Shown in pieces: positions 44,549 to 52,669 of a stretch of 64,000 bases of DNA (the first letter of the stretch is position 1; each line of letters opens with the position of its first letter). Origin of the DNA: Thioclava sp. GXIMD4216 (GTDB taxonomy: Bacteria > Pseudomonadota > Alphaproteobacteria > Rhodobacterales > Rhodobacteraceae); assembly GCF_037949285.1 (NCBI RefSeq), contig NZ_CP149926.1, forward strand, positions 248,001-312,000, written 5' to 3'. A model generated the notes under the pieces. The model did no database searches, was not told the DNA's origin, and worked only from the letters and a program-made list of their open reading frames with translations. The position numbers and the translations under genes are program-made.

Positions 44549-45631
44549 TTAGCGGCTCAGGCCGCCCAGCACGGTCGGCACATCCTGCGGCGCAAAACCG
44601 TAATGCTTGAGCCAGCGCAGATCGCTGTCGAAGAAGGCGCGCAGATCGGGGATGCCATATTTGAGCATCGCCAGACGGTCGATCCCGATACCGAAGGCAA
44701 AGCCTTGATATTGCGTCGAATCCACACCAGCCGCCTCAAGCACCTTCGGGTGGACCATGCCCGACCCCAAAATCTCCATCCAGCTATTGCCTTCGCCGAT
44801 CTTGAGTTGCTTGCCCTCCCAAGAGCAACGGATATCCACTTCTGCCGAAGGCTCGGTGAAGGGGAAATGCGAGGCGCGGAAGCGCAGCTCGACATTATCG
44901 ACCTCGAAGAAGGCCTTGCAGAACTCTTCCAGCACCCATTTCAGGTTCGCCATCGAGATGTCCTTCCCGATCGCAAGCCCCTCGATCTGGTGGAACATCG
45001 GCGCGTGGGTCTGGTCCATATCCATGCGATACACACGGCCCGGCGCGATGACACGGATCGGCGCGCCCTGCTCCTGCATCGCGCGGATCTGCACGGGGCT
45101 GGTATGGGTGCGCAGCACATGCGGCGGACGGTCATCGCCCTCGGCACGATGCATGAAGAAGGTGTCATGCTCCTGGCGGGCGGGGTGCTCGGGCGCGATA
45201 TTCAGCGCATCGAAATTATGCCAGTCGTCTTCCACCTGCGGCCCTTCGGCCACCGAGAAGCCCATATCGGCGAAGATCGCGGTCACCTCGTCCATCACCT
45301 GAGACACAGGGTGGATGGTGCCCTGACGACGCGGACGCCCCGGAAGGGTCACATCCAGCCATTCATCCTGCAGACGTGCCTCGAGAGCGGCATCGGCCAG
45401 CGCCTGTTTCTTCTCGCGCAGGGCGATGTCGATCTCGGTCTTCAGCTCGTTGAGCGCCTTACCGAAGGTCTGCTTTTCTTCCGGGCTCATCTTGCCCAGC
45501 TCGCGCATCATCAGGCTGATTTCGCCTTTTTTGCCAAGCCCTGCCAGACGCAGCTCTTCCAGAGCCGCCTCATCCGCGGCATCCGCCACGCCGGAAAGAT
45601 ATTTCGTGCGAAGCTGGTCGAGATCGCTCAT
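44549..45631 (-). CDS. pheS: Phenylalanyl-tRNA synthetase alpha subunit
   Basis: The catalytic subunit of PheRS activates Phe and loads tRNA-Phe. At 360 residues it has the usual N-terminal coiled coil (about 1-85), then class II synthetase motifs: motif 1 around [19 protein letters not shown], motif 2 [10 protein letters not shown] and [16 protein letters not shown], and motif 3 [22 protein letters not shown]. The start [11 protein letters not shown] at 45631 has GAGGG upstream; the extension to 45730 would run into the acyltransferase region. A terminator follows. Confidence 0.97.
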   Translation of the reverse strand: MSDLDQLRTKYLSGVADAADEAALEELRLAGLGKKGEISLMMRELGKMSPEEKQTFGKALNELKTEIDIALREKKQALADAALEARLQDEWLDVTLPGRPRRQGTIHPVSQVMDEVTAIFADMGFSVAEGPQVEDDWHNFDALNIAPEHPARQEHDTFFMHRAEGDDRPPHVLRTHTSPVQIRAMQEQGAPIRVIAPGRVYRMDMDQTHAPMFHQIEGLAIGKDISMANLKWVLEEFCKAFFEVDNVELRFRASHFPFTEPSAEVDIRCSWEGKQLKIGEGNSWMEILGSGMVHPKVLEAAGVDSTQYQGFAFGIGIDRLAMLKYGIPDLRAFFDSDLRWLKHYGFAPQDVPTVLGGLSR

Positions 45632-45726
45632 CTGACTCTTACCCTCTGTAATGTTGGGGCTGTTGCTAGCCTTGTCAGGGGCGAAATTCAAGCCGCTCTG
45701 GTGCAGAACCCCGCCCGAAGGCGCAT

Positions 45727-46860
45727 TCACTCGGCCGAGGCGATGGTCTGGGGAAGCTCGGCATGCGGGCCATAGGTATACATGAGCACACCCGACAGCA
45801 TCCCGACGGCAAAAAGAGTGTAGGCCGCAAACATCATGCGACGCCCGACCGCTGCCGTATACCAGCCAGACCGGCGCTTCATCACCTGACAGTCAACCAT
45901 CAGATACATCGGCAGCGTGATCATAAAAGCCACCGCATATTGCACGAGGGGCAGCCAAGCCGCATCCCCCTGCCCGAACTGATTGGCTATGCCATGGCAG
46001 AGCACAAGCCCCAGCCAGTGGTTGAGATAGAGCGGAAAGGAAATCCCGCCCAGGAACTTACCCACAGACGACCGCGGGCCGCTTTGCGACAGTGCCAGCA
46101 CAACCGACACACAGAACAGCGCCTGCAGGGCCGGCGGCACCGTGACATTCATCGGACCGAACAGCGGAACCCCCAGCCCGACAGCCACCAGAAGCGCGAC
46201 CCGACGCACCCATAGACGCCCCGTAAGGTCATAGTCGCGCTGAAGGATTGCCGCCAGAACGCCCAGAGCAATGATCCCGAAGTAGGGATAGACCGACAAA
46301 AGCACCGCCGAGACCACAACCCAAGTCAGCGCCTTACGTCCCCATGGCAGCACAATCATCACCAAGGGCGCCCAAAGGTAGAACTGCTCTTCGACGGACA
46401 GGCTCCAGAACTGGTTGCCGGAACCGTCAAGCGGCATCTCGAATTTCGCTACGGGGAAGATGGTGAAGATCTGGTGGGTGAAAGTCAGATCCATCACCAG
46501 ATACTTCAGCCAGAAGAAACCGGTGCCTTCACGAATAGCGGCGGCCCCGTAAAGCAAAGCGATTGCCGCAGCATAGGGCAGCCAGATCCGCGTCGCGCGG
46601 TTGAAGAAGAAACGGGGCAGTTCCGTCACCGAGGTGCGCAGCAGAATCGACCCGATCAGCCAGCCGCTCAGAGCGAAGAATACCCCGACCGAGAGCCCTC
46701 CGGAAATTCCCGGCACCCCTGGCATATGCGCGTGGACCATGACCACCAGTGATGCCAGCACGAACCGCAGCCAGTCGAACATCGGGTAAGAGGCCAGCTT
46801 CGTCGTTTCCGGATTGCGGGCCGTAAGAAAATTTGTCCGGCCTAGACCACTAGCGAGCAT
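45727..46860 (-). CDS. Acyltransferase 3 family membrane protein (OafA/YrhL-like)
   Basis: A 377-residue integral membrane O-acyltransferase with about ten helices. The family signature begins [22 protein letters not shown] with the catalytic-type His, then [33 protein letters not shown] and [12 protein letters not shown]. Such enzymes acetylate or succinylate lipopolysaccharide, exopolysaccharide or other envelope glycans. AGGA lies six bases before the ATG at 46860; another ATG six bases upstream overlaps this ribosome site. The 5' flank is AT-rich. Its glycan target cannot be inferred from context. Confidence 0.9.
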   Translation of the reverse strand: MLASGLGRTNFLTARNPETTKLASYPMFDWLRFVLASLVVMVHAHMPGVPGISGGLSVGVFFALSGWLIGSILLRTSVTELPRFFFNRATRIWLPYAAAIALLYGAAAIREGTGFFWLKYLVMDLTFTHQIFTIFPVAKFEMPLDGSGNQFWSLSVEEQFYLWAPLVMIVLPWGRKALTWVVVSAVLLSVYPYFGIIALGVLAAILQRDYDLTGRLWVRRVALLVAVGLGVPLFGPMNVTVPPALQALFCVSVVLALSQSGPRSSVGKFLGGISFPLYLNHWLGLVLCHGIANQFGQGDAAWLPLVQYAVAFMITLPMYLMVDCQVMKRRSGWYTAAVGRRMMFAAYTLFAVGMLSGVLMYTYGPHAELPQTIASAE

Positions 46861-46965
46861 TGTCATTCCTGCGGGGCTGAAATGGAGAAAGTTAATTAAA
46901 AATTAATAAAGCACATTTGCCGCATCGCAGCAAGTTGCCGCCGGTCAGAATGCTTAACACATGCA

Positions 46966-46993
46966 AAAACCCGCACCTTTCGGCGCGGGTTTT
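46966..46993 (-). terminator. Terminator after rplT
   Basis: On the minus strand AAAACCCGC / GCGGGTTTT, a 9-bp stem with a 10-base loop and a following T-run. Confidence 0.85.
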
Positions 46994-47018
46994 CAAAAAC
47001 TCATCGGTGCGGCAGCGA

Positions 47019-47378
47019 TTAGGCTGCTGCTTTTGCCTGTGCAACGATTGCAGCGAAGGCTTCCGGCTCGTGAACTGCCAGATCGGCGAGAACCTTACGG
47101 TCCACTTCGATACCGGCAACGGCGAGCAGGTTGATGAATTTCGAGTAGGTCATTTCGGCGTCGACTGCGCGGACACCTGCGTTGATACGCTGGATCCAGA
47201 GCGAGCGGAAATTGCGCTTGCGCGCCTTACGGTCGCGGGTTGCGTACTGGTTTGCCTTGTCGACGGCCTGAGTGGCGGTGCGGAAGTTACGCGAGCGCGA
47301 GCTGTAGTAACCTTTTGCGGCCTTCAGGACCTTCTTGTGACGGGCGTGGGTGACCTTACCGGATTTAACGCGTGCCAT
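47019..47378 (-). CDS. rplT: 50S ribosomal protein L20
   Basis: A 119-residue early-binding large-subunit protein, needed for 50S assembly and, in many bacteria, a repressor of its own operon by binding the mRNA leader. The pattern [33 protein letters not shown], then [18 protein letters not shown] type sequence and the C-terminal [20 protein letters not shown] are typical. It lies 18 bases downstream of rpmI, its usual partner. A terminator follows. Confidence 0.98.
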   Translation of the reverse strand: MARVKSGKVTHARHKKVLKAAKGYYSSRSRNFRTATQAVDKANQYATRDRKARKRNFRSLWIQRINAGVRAVDAEMTYSKFINLLAVAGIEVDRKVLADLAVHEPEAFAAIVAQAKAAA

Positions 47379-47396
47379 AGTTCAAGTCTCCCAGTA

Positions 47397-47597
47397 TCAG
47401 CGGTTGTACGGCATGTATTTTTTGACGATTTTCTCGTCGGAGTCGCACAGGACCATGGTGCCAGCGGTGTTACGAATGAACTTCGTGGTCCGCTTGATCA
47501 TGCCGTGGCGCTTACCTGCGTGACCAACTTTGACATGGCCGTTCGCGGTGAACTTGAACCGCTTTTTGGCAGCGGATTTCGTCTTCATCTTGGGCAT
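47397..47597 (-). CDS. rpmI: 50S ribosomal protein L35
   Basis: A 66-residue basic large-subunit protein ([23 protein letters not shown]). It precedes rplT, as in most bacteria, but infC, usually just upstream, is not adjacent here; the next upstream gene is an unrelated small membrane protein. The start has GGAGACGG upstream. A promoter and palindromic leader lie in the 167-base gap before it. Confidence 0.97.
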   Translation of the reverse strand: MPKMKTKSAAKKRFKFTANGHVKVGHAGKRHGMIKRTTKFIRNTAGTMVLCDSDEKIVKKYMPYNR

Positions 47598-47652
47598 TTC
47601 CGTCTCCTTAACGTAAGAGGGGTTTACGCGCGACTCGGCATGCCTCTTGGGC

Positions 47653-47707
47653 CGGCCGCGCGGCCGTCTAGAACGCGCCTTCTAGAAAGCTTTGCCCCGT
47701 TTTGCAA
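47653..47707 (-). promoter_or_regulatory. Candidate rpmI-rplT promoter and palindromic leader
   Basis: On the minus strand TTGCAA (47702-47707) and TAGAAG (47679-47684) are 17 bases apart. Two TCTAGAA units (47667-47673 and 47681-47687, plus-strand reading) repeat at a 14-base interval and overlap the -10. A 14-bp palindrome CGGCCGCGCGGCCG (47653-47666) follows in the leader. Confidence 0.4.
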
Positions 47708-47764
47708 GCCTTATTCTGGCCTGACAGCCGCCCCATCGGGCCGGTATGGCCAGATCTCGCGATA

Positions 47765-47989
47765 TCAGGGCAGAAACCGTGCCATAACCCGCGCCACGGC
47801 CTGCGGAATGTCACTATAGCTATAGCCGGTCGGGCTGAGAGTCACCGCAAGGATGACAAGACAGGCCCCCAGCACGATCGTGACGGCGGCCATGCGGGGC
47901 GGGCGCATTTCGGAATAGGCGGAAACACCGGCGGGAATCGCGAAAACGATCAGCAAAAGACCGAAAGTCAGACAATAATCCGCCGTCAT
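47765..47989 (-). CDS. Small two-helix membrane protein, unknown function
   Basis: A 74-residue protein with two hydrophobic helices (about 4-22 and 30-48) and a short C-terminal tail SYSDIPQAVARVMARFLP that could form an amphipathic helix. The start MTADYCLTF at 47989 is preceded by AAAGGCAGGG; a longer in-frame start lacks support. It lies between pyk and rpmI on their strand. The family is not recognised. Confidence 0.6.
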   Translation of the reverse strand: MTADYCLTFGLLLIVFAIPAGVSAYSEMRPPRMAAVTIVLGACLVILAVTLSPTGYSYSDIPQAVARVMARFLP

Positions 47990-48023
47990 ACCCTGCCTTT
48001 CCGAGCTGTCTCCCAAATGACAA

Positions 48024-48049
48024 CCGCCCCGAACGCGGGTCCGGGGCGG
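48024..48049 (-). terminator. Possible terminator after pyk
   Basis: CCGCCCCG / CGGGGCGG forms an 8-bp GC-only stem with a 10-base loop, 19 bases after the pyk stop. The following tract (TTGTCATTT on the minus strand) is only moderately T-rich. Confidence 0.45.
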
Positions 48050-48067
48050 CAGCTTGGCTTGAAACGG

Positions 48068-49522
48068 TTATTCCGGCTCGGTGCGGAAGATCTGGCGCTC
48101 GTCGCAAGGCGCGACGCGCAGGATGTTGGTCGTGCCTTCCACATTGAACGGCACACCGGCCACCACCACGATCTGGTCTTTCTCATCGGCCAGACCGAAA
48201 TCGCGGGTCGCACGGACCGCATTGACCACAGCCATCTTGAAGCGCCCCACCTCTTCGGATTTGATCGCCTGCACGCCCCAGGTCAGGCAGATCTTGCGCA
48301 GGGTCTTGGTGACCGGCGACAGCGCGACAATCGGCACCTGCGGACGTTCACGCGCCACAAGACGCACCGAAGTCCCCGTCTGGGTATAGCAGCTGATCGC
48401 GGCGATATCGGTGGTCTCCGCAATCTCGCGGGCCGCGGCCACAATGCCATCCGCCACAGTCTGGCGGCGGGCTGCTGTGAAGGTCCGGCTGGAGTTTATA
48501 ACCTCGCGGTAGGTCGAATCGCCTTCGACCTGCTCGGCGACATTATTCATCGTTTTAACCGCTTCGATCGGATAGCGGCCTGCGGCCGATTCCGCCGAAA
48601 GCATCACCGCATCCGCACCCTCATAGATGGCCGTCGCCACATCCGAGACTTCGGCGCGGGTCGGCATCGGGCTTTCAATCATCGATTCCAGCATCTGGGT
48701 TGCGACGATCACCGGCTTGGCCGCCGCACGCGCCTTGCGCACCAGCTTCTTCTGGATCGGCGGGACGTTCTGCACCGGAAGCTCGACGCCAAGGTCACCA
48801 CGCGCAACCATGATCCCGTCGGACACCTCGAGGATCTCGTCATAGGCCTTCACGGCGGCGGGCTTCTCGATTTTCGACAGCACCAGCGCACGCCCCTGCG
48901 CCAGAGCTTTCGCCTCAAGCACGTCATCGGCGCGCTGCACGAAGCTCAGCGCCAGCCAGTCCGCGCCCAGCGAGCAGGCGAATTCCAGATCTTTCTTGTC
49001 CTTCTCGGACAGCGCGGGGATCGGCAGAACCACATCCGGCACGTTCACGCCCTTACGGTTCGAGATGGTGCCCCCCACCGTCACGGTGCAATTCGCGAAA
49101 TCCGCACCGCACTCCTCGACCTTCAGGCGGATCTTGCCGTCATTGACCAGAAGCGTGGTGCCCGCTTCCAGAGCGGCAAAAATTTCGGGATGCGGCAGGC
49201 AGACACGATGCTGGTCGCCGTCTTTGTCCTCCAGATCCAGACGGAAGGCATCCCCCTCTTCCAGATCTGCCGCACCGGCAGCGAAGGTTCCGACCCGCAA
49301 TTTCGGGCCCTGAAGATCTGCCAGAACAGCAATCGGGCGCCCCAAATCTTCTTCGACCTTACGAATGATCTCGTAGCGGGCACGCTGTTCGTCATGCGTG
49401 CCGTGGCTCATGTTCAGACGGAACACATCGGCTCCGGCCTCGAACAGACCGCGGATCGTTTCATAGTCGGAAGATGCAGGGCCCAGAGTGGCGACGATCT
49501 TTACTTTGCGAAGGCGTCTCAT
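48068..49522 (-). CDS. pyk: Pyruvate kinase
   Basis: This enzyme transfers phosphate from phosphoenolpyruvate to ADP, the last step of glycolysis. The 484-residue length is typical: A domain start MRRLRKVKIVATLGPASSDYETIRGLFEAGADVFRLNMSHG, the signature KIEKPAAVKAYDEILEVSDGIMVARGDLGVELP with the catalytic Lys, TQMLESMIESPMPTRAEVSDVATAI, and the C-terminal regulatory domain with SCYTQTGTSVRLVARERPQVPIVAL. The minus-strand start is ATG at 49522. It is followed by a possible terminator. Confidence 0.96.
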   Translation of the reverse strand: MRRLRKVKIVATLGPASSDYETIRGLFEAGADVFRLNMSHGTHDEQRARYEIIRKVEEDLGRPIAVLADLQGPKLRVGTFAAGAADLEEGDAFRLDLEDKDGDQHRVCLPHPEIFAALEAGTTLLVNDGKIRLKVEECGADFANCTVTVGGTISNRKGVNVPDVVLPIPALSEKDKKDLEFACSLGADWLALSFVQRADDVLEAKALAQGRALVLSKIEKPAAVKAYDEILEVSDGIMVARGDLGVELPVQNVPPIQKKLVRKARAAAKPVIVATQMLESMIESPMPTRAEVSDVATAIYEGADAVMLSAESAAGRYPIEAVKTMNNVAEQVEGDSTYREVINSSRTFTAARRQTVADGIVAAAREIAETTDIAAISCYTQTGTSVRLVARERPQVPIVALSPVTKTLRKICLTWGVQAIKSEEVGRFKMAVVNAVRATRDFGLADEKDQIVVVAGVPFNVEGTTNILRVAPCDERQIFRTEPE

Positions 49523-49677
49523 GCGACCTCGTTGGTTAGGAATTACGATTTAGTCGTGGGCCGCCCCAAGGTATTGCGCGATTTTGTCGCAAGTGCAACT
49601 GGCACTTCGGGGCAGGCTCGCTTATTCACTGTGATGCAGCACCAAAACTAAGAATGCGTGACAATAGGTGATCTTCC

Positions 49678-50424
49678 ATGACCGAAACCGCTTTTCACAT
49701 TCAGGGCGCAGAGCGGAGCGCATGCTGGCTGGTCACCTGTGATCACGCGACAAACCATGTGCCGGACTGGATCAACGGCGGTGATCTGGGGCTGCCGCCT
49801 GCCGATATGGCGCGCCATATCGCTTATGATCCGGGCGCGTTGGGCGTCTCCGAGGCTTTGGCACGCCTGCTGGACGCCCCGTTGATCAGCACAAATTTCT
49901 CGCGGCTGGTGATCGACCCGAACCGTGGCGAGACGGACCCGACGCTGCTGATGAAGCTCTATGACGGCACGATCATTCCCGCCAACCGCCATGCCGATGC
50001 CGCCGAGAAACTGCGCCGTCTGGAGCGCCTGCACCGTCCCTATCACAAGGCACTGGAAACCTTGGCCGCACGGCGCGAGAACAGCGTGATCTGCGCCATC
50101 CATTCCTTCACGCCCCAGCTACGCGGGCGACCGCCGCGGCCTTGGCAGGTCGGCATCCTGTCGGATCCCCGGGACCGCAGACTGGCCGAACCGCTGATCG
50201 AGGCGCTCAGGGCGCGACATATTCCGACCGGAGATAACGAACCCTATAAGGGCCATCTTGCCGGAGATTCCATTGACCGCCACGCGCTGCAAACGGGACG
50301 CCTGAACATCCTGATCGAACTGCGTCAGGATCTGATCCAGACCAGAGCCCAGCAAGAGGAATGGGCCGCGACTTTGGCGCCCCTTCTGCAACAGTCTCTG
50401 GATTGTTGCCAGAACCAGCGATAA
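49678..50424 (+). CDS. N-formylglutamate amidohydrolase family protein (short form)
   Basis: A 248-residue member of the same zinc hydrolase family as the gene at 15708, but clearly divergent. It has VTCDHATNHVPDW at the N-terminus, FSRLVIDPNRGETDPTLLMKLYDGT in the middle, and ICAIHSFTPQLRG, which corresponds to the DLHSF-type site with Ile-His here. It probably hydrolyses a formylated or acylated amino acid. It stands alone between the divergent pyk gene and the RTX protein, with no catabolic neighbours. ATG at 49678. Confidence 0.82.
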   Translation: MTETAFHIQGAERSACWLVTCDHATNHVPDWINGGDLGLPPADMARHIAYDPGALGVSEALARLLDAPLISTNFSRLVIDPNRGETDPTLLMKLYDGTIIPANRHADAAEKLRRLERLHRPYHKALETLAARRENSVICAIHSFTPQLRGRPPRPWQVGILSDPRDRRLAEPLIEALRARHIPTGDNEPYKGHLAGDSIDRHALQTGRLNILIELRQDLIQTRAQQEEWAATLAPLLQQSLDCCQNQR

Positions 50425-50468
50425 TATCGCGGTATTCAAGGTTAACAGTTTCCAACTTCACGCATTAT

Positions 50469-50482
50469 CACGCGCGCGTGTG
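50469..50482. other. Alternating purine-pyrimidine run with 12-bp palindrome
   Basis: CACGCGCGCGTG (50469-50480) is a perfect palindrome within a 14-base alternating pyrimidine-purine tract, 69 bases before the RTX start. It could be an operator or a Z-DNA-prone element; I see no further evidence of function. Confidence 0.3.
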
Positions 50483-50550
50483 AATTAAGATTGACTTAAC
50501 CATCCAATCACATATCCAGCAGATATTCTTATGTTCTGCTGGGGCCGGTC

Positions 50551-51708
50551 ATGGGCGCTTTTTTACTTCTTTCCCTTCTTCCTTTGGCTTTCGCTTTCGG
50601 CATCCACGACATGTCCGATCACGATGATGATAGCGACGATCCCTCTGACGAGATGACCGCCGATACCGATACCGATACCGATACCGGCACGCAGACCGAC
50701 GATGCGGAAGACGACAGCACTGACGACGCAACGCAAAGCGATAGCACCACCGAGCCGGACAGCACCGAGGATAGCGCCTCCGAAGCCACCGACACGACCG
50801 AGGAAACCGGAGAGGACGAAACGGCGCAGGACAGCTCGGAAAGCGGCACCGATGACAGCACCTCTGGCGAAAACGACTCGCAAAGTGACACGCAAAGCTC
50901 TCCGATACGGCAGGTCGCGGCCTCGGGTCAGGTCACCTATGGTTCAGCCGGACGGGACTGGATCCACGGCACCGAGGGCAGCGACACGATCATCGGTGGG
51001 GATGGCGATGATACGATCATGCTCAAGGGCGGCGACGACATGGGCAGCGTCCCCGCCGACCTGAGCGATCTGACGACGCTTTCCTCAATAGATGACCTGA
51101 TCAGCTCGCTTGAGGATCAGGGCTTCTTTGGCGGGATCGGCGGTGCGGGCGATGACTATATCGATGGCGGCGCGGGCAATGATGCGCTGCTTGGCGGCCC
51201 GGGCAATGACACGCTGCGCGGCAATACCGGCGATGATGTGCTGATCGACCATCAGGGCTCGGATTCGCTGCATGGCGGCTATGGCGATGACGGGCTGATC
51301 GCGCTGGATACGATCGCGGGCAATTCCGATACCCTCAATGGCGGCGCGGGCAGCGACCTGCTGATCGGCGATGATGGCGATGTCATGTGGGGCGGCGATG
51401 GTCAGGATGCCTTCATCGTCAATGCAACCAATGCTGGCTCGCCCTATGGCGATCCGGTGACCATCAAGGATTTCGGCGAGGGCACGACCGAGGATGACCC
51501 CGAAGTGCTGGTGCTGAGCACCATGCAGGGGCCGCCCTCGACCTTCACCATCTCGGCCGATGATGCGGGTACCACGGTGCGCATCAACGGAAATAGCGTG
51601 GCCTATCTGGAAGGCGTCACCGAGGATATGGAAACGCTGGCGCAACAGATCGTGCTGGTGGATGACCTCACCCAGCAAGCCTATCTGCCCACCGTCCTGA
51701 ATGCCTGA
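50551..51708 (+). CDS. Acidic RTX (haemolysin-type calcium-binding) protein with N-terminal hydrophobic anchor
   Basis: A 385-residue protein. The first 17 residues (MGAFLLLSLLPLAFAFG) form a hydrophobic helix, either a signal peptide or membrane anchor. Residues about 20-120 are extremely acidic and Ser/Thr-rich (almost no hydrophobics). Residues about 130-290 carry GGxGxDxLxG-type RTX repeats, such as GGAGNDALLGGPGNDTLRGNTGDDVL, which bind calcium as a beta roll. A globular C-terminal part follows. Classical RTX exports lack an N-terminal hydrophobic helix, so its route may be Sec or a type I system; the T1SS pair at 1.4-4.6 kb is a possible but unlinked partner. A hexamer repeat in the gene encodes a DT run. 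Confidence 0.85.
   Translation: MGAFLLLSLLPLAFAFGIHDMSDHDDDSDDPSDEMTADTDTDTDTGTQTDDAEDDSTDDATQSDSTTEPDSTEDSASEATDTTEETGEDETAQDSSESGTDDSTSGENDSQSDTQSSPIRQVAASGQVTYGSAGRDWIHGTEGSDTIIGGDGDDTIMLKGGDDMGSVPADLSDLTTLSSIDDLISSLEDQGFFGGIGGAGDDYIDGGAGNDALLGGPGNDTLRGNTGDDVLIDHQGSDSLHGGYGDDGLIALDTIAGNSDTLNGGAGSDLLIGDDGDVMWGGDGQDAFIVNATNAGSPYGDPVTIKDFGEGTTEDDPEVLVLSTMQGPPSTFTISADDAGTTVRINGNSVAYLEGVTEDMETLAQQIVLVDDLTQQAYLPTVLNA
50661..50686 (+). repeat. Tandem hexamer CGATAC x4 within the RTX gene
   Basis: Four copies of CGATAC plus a partial one encode an Asp-Thr run in the acidic linker. Copy-number change would add or remove Asp-Thr pairs without shifting the frame. Confidence 0.85.
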
Positions 51709-51733
51709 TCGAGAACCGATCCTGCGGATGACA

Positions 51734-51766
51734 AAAACCCCGACCGCGCGGTCGGGGTTTTCTTTT
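51734..51766. terminator. Bidirectional terminator between RTX gene and dat
   Basis: A perfect 14-bp inverted repeat (AAAACCCCGACCGC / GCGGTCGGGGTTTT) followed by CTTTT on the plus strand, between convergent genes. Confidence 0.92.
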
Positions 51767-51785
51767 GCCGTTTCGGGGGCCGCGC

Positions 51786-52649
51786 TTACAGCGCCGATTT
51801 CGCGCTTTCGGCCAGATAGATCTCGCGCAGGCGGGTCGCCACGGGGCCGGGCTTGCCGCTTGCAACCGGTTTGCCATCCACTTCGATGACCGGCGTCACA
51901 AAGGCCGAAGCCGAGGTGAAGAAGGCCTCATCGGCGGCCTGCGCCTCTTCGATGGTGAAGGAACGCTCTTCGATCTGCATCTGCGCCTCGGCGGCATATT
52001 TCAGCAGCGCCGCGCGGGTGATCCCGTGCAGGATGTCATTCGACAGCGCGCGGGTGATGATCTTCCCGTCCTTCACGATATAGACGTTATTCGACGAGCC
52101 TTCGGTCACGAAACCATCCTCGACAAACCATGCATCATCCACATGCGCTTTCTTGGCCGCCATTTTGGCCAGCGACGGGTAGAGAAGCTGCACGGTCTTG
52201 ATATCGCGGCGGTGCCAGCGCAGATCGGGGATCGAGATAACCTTGATGCCTTTCTTGGCTTTGGGGTCATCCAGCAGGCCGTTCTTGGCTTGGGTATAAA
52301 GCACCACGGTCGGCTTCACATCGGCGGGCGGGAAGGCGAAATCACGGTCGCCGGCATTCCCGCGCGAGATCTGCAGGTAGATGCCGCCATCGATGAAATC
52401 GGGGTTGCGCTTGATCAGCTCGCGGTGGATCTCCAGAAGCTCGTCGCGGGTCAGCGGGTTCTGCATCTCCAGCTCGTTCAGCGAGCGGGCGAGGCGCTTC
52501 ACATGGCCCTCGAAGTCCCACAGCTTGCCGCCGATCACGGCCGTCACTTCATAAACTGCATCGCCCATAACGAAGCCGCGGTCGAAAATCGACACTTTGG
52601 CTTCTTCTTCGGGGATATAGTCACCGTTGAGATAAACGATACGGCTCAT
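51786..52649 (-). CDS. dat: D-amino acid aminotransferase (fold type IV)
   Basis: A PLP enzyme of the D-AAT/branched-chain fold. D-AATs transfer amino groups between D-alanine or D-glutamate and 2-oxo acids. The 287-residue product shows IFDRGFVMGDAVYEV, the Schiff-base Lys K151 in RWHRRDIKTVQLLY, and the cofactor loop DGFVTEGSSNNVYIV. The RGFVMGD type N-terminus and the length point to D-AAT rather than IlvE, though aminodeoxychorismate lyase is a related alternative. GGAG precedes the ATG at 52649. It follows the dgcA gene by 20 bases on the same strand, next to D-glutamate genes, supporting a D-amino acid substrate. Confidence 0.82.
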   Translation of the reverse strand: MSRIVYLNGDYIPEEEAKVSIFDRGFVMGDAVYEVTAVIGGKLWDFEGHVKRLARSLNELEMQNPLTRDELLEIHRELIKRNPDFIDGGIYLQISRGNAGDRDFAFPPADVKPTVVLYTQAKNGLLDDPKAKKGIKVISIPDLRWHRRDIKTVQLLYPSLAKMAAKKAHVDDAWFVEDGFVTEGSSNNVYIVKDGKIITRALSNDILHGITRAALLKYAAEAQMQIEERSFTIEEAQAADEAFFTSASAFVTPVIEVDGKPVASGKPGPVATRLREIYLAESAKSAL

Positions 52650-52669
52650 CGGCCTTACTCCTTCTTCCC

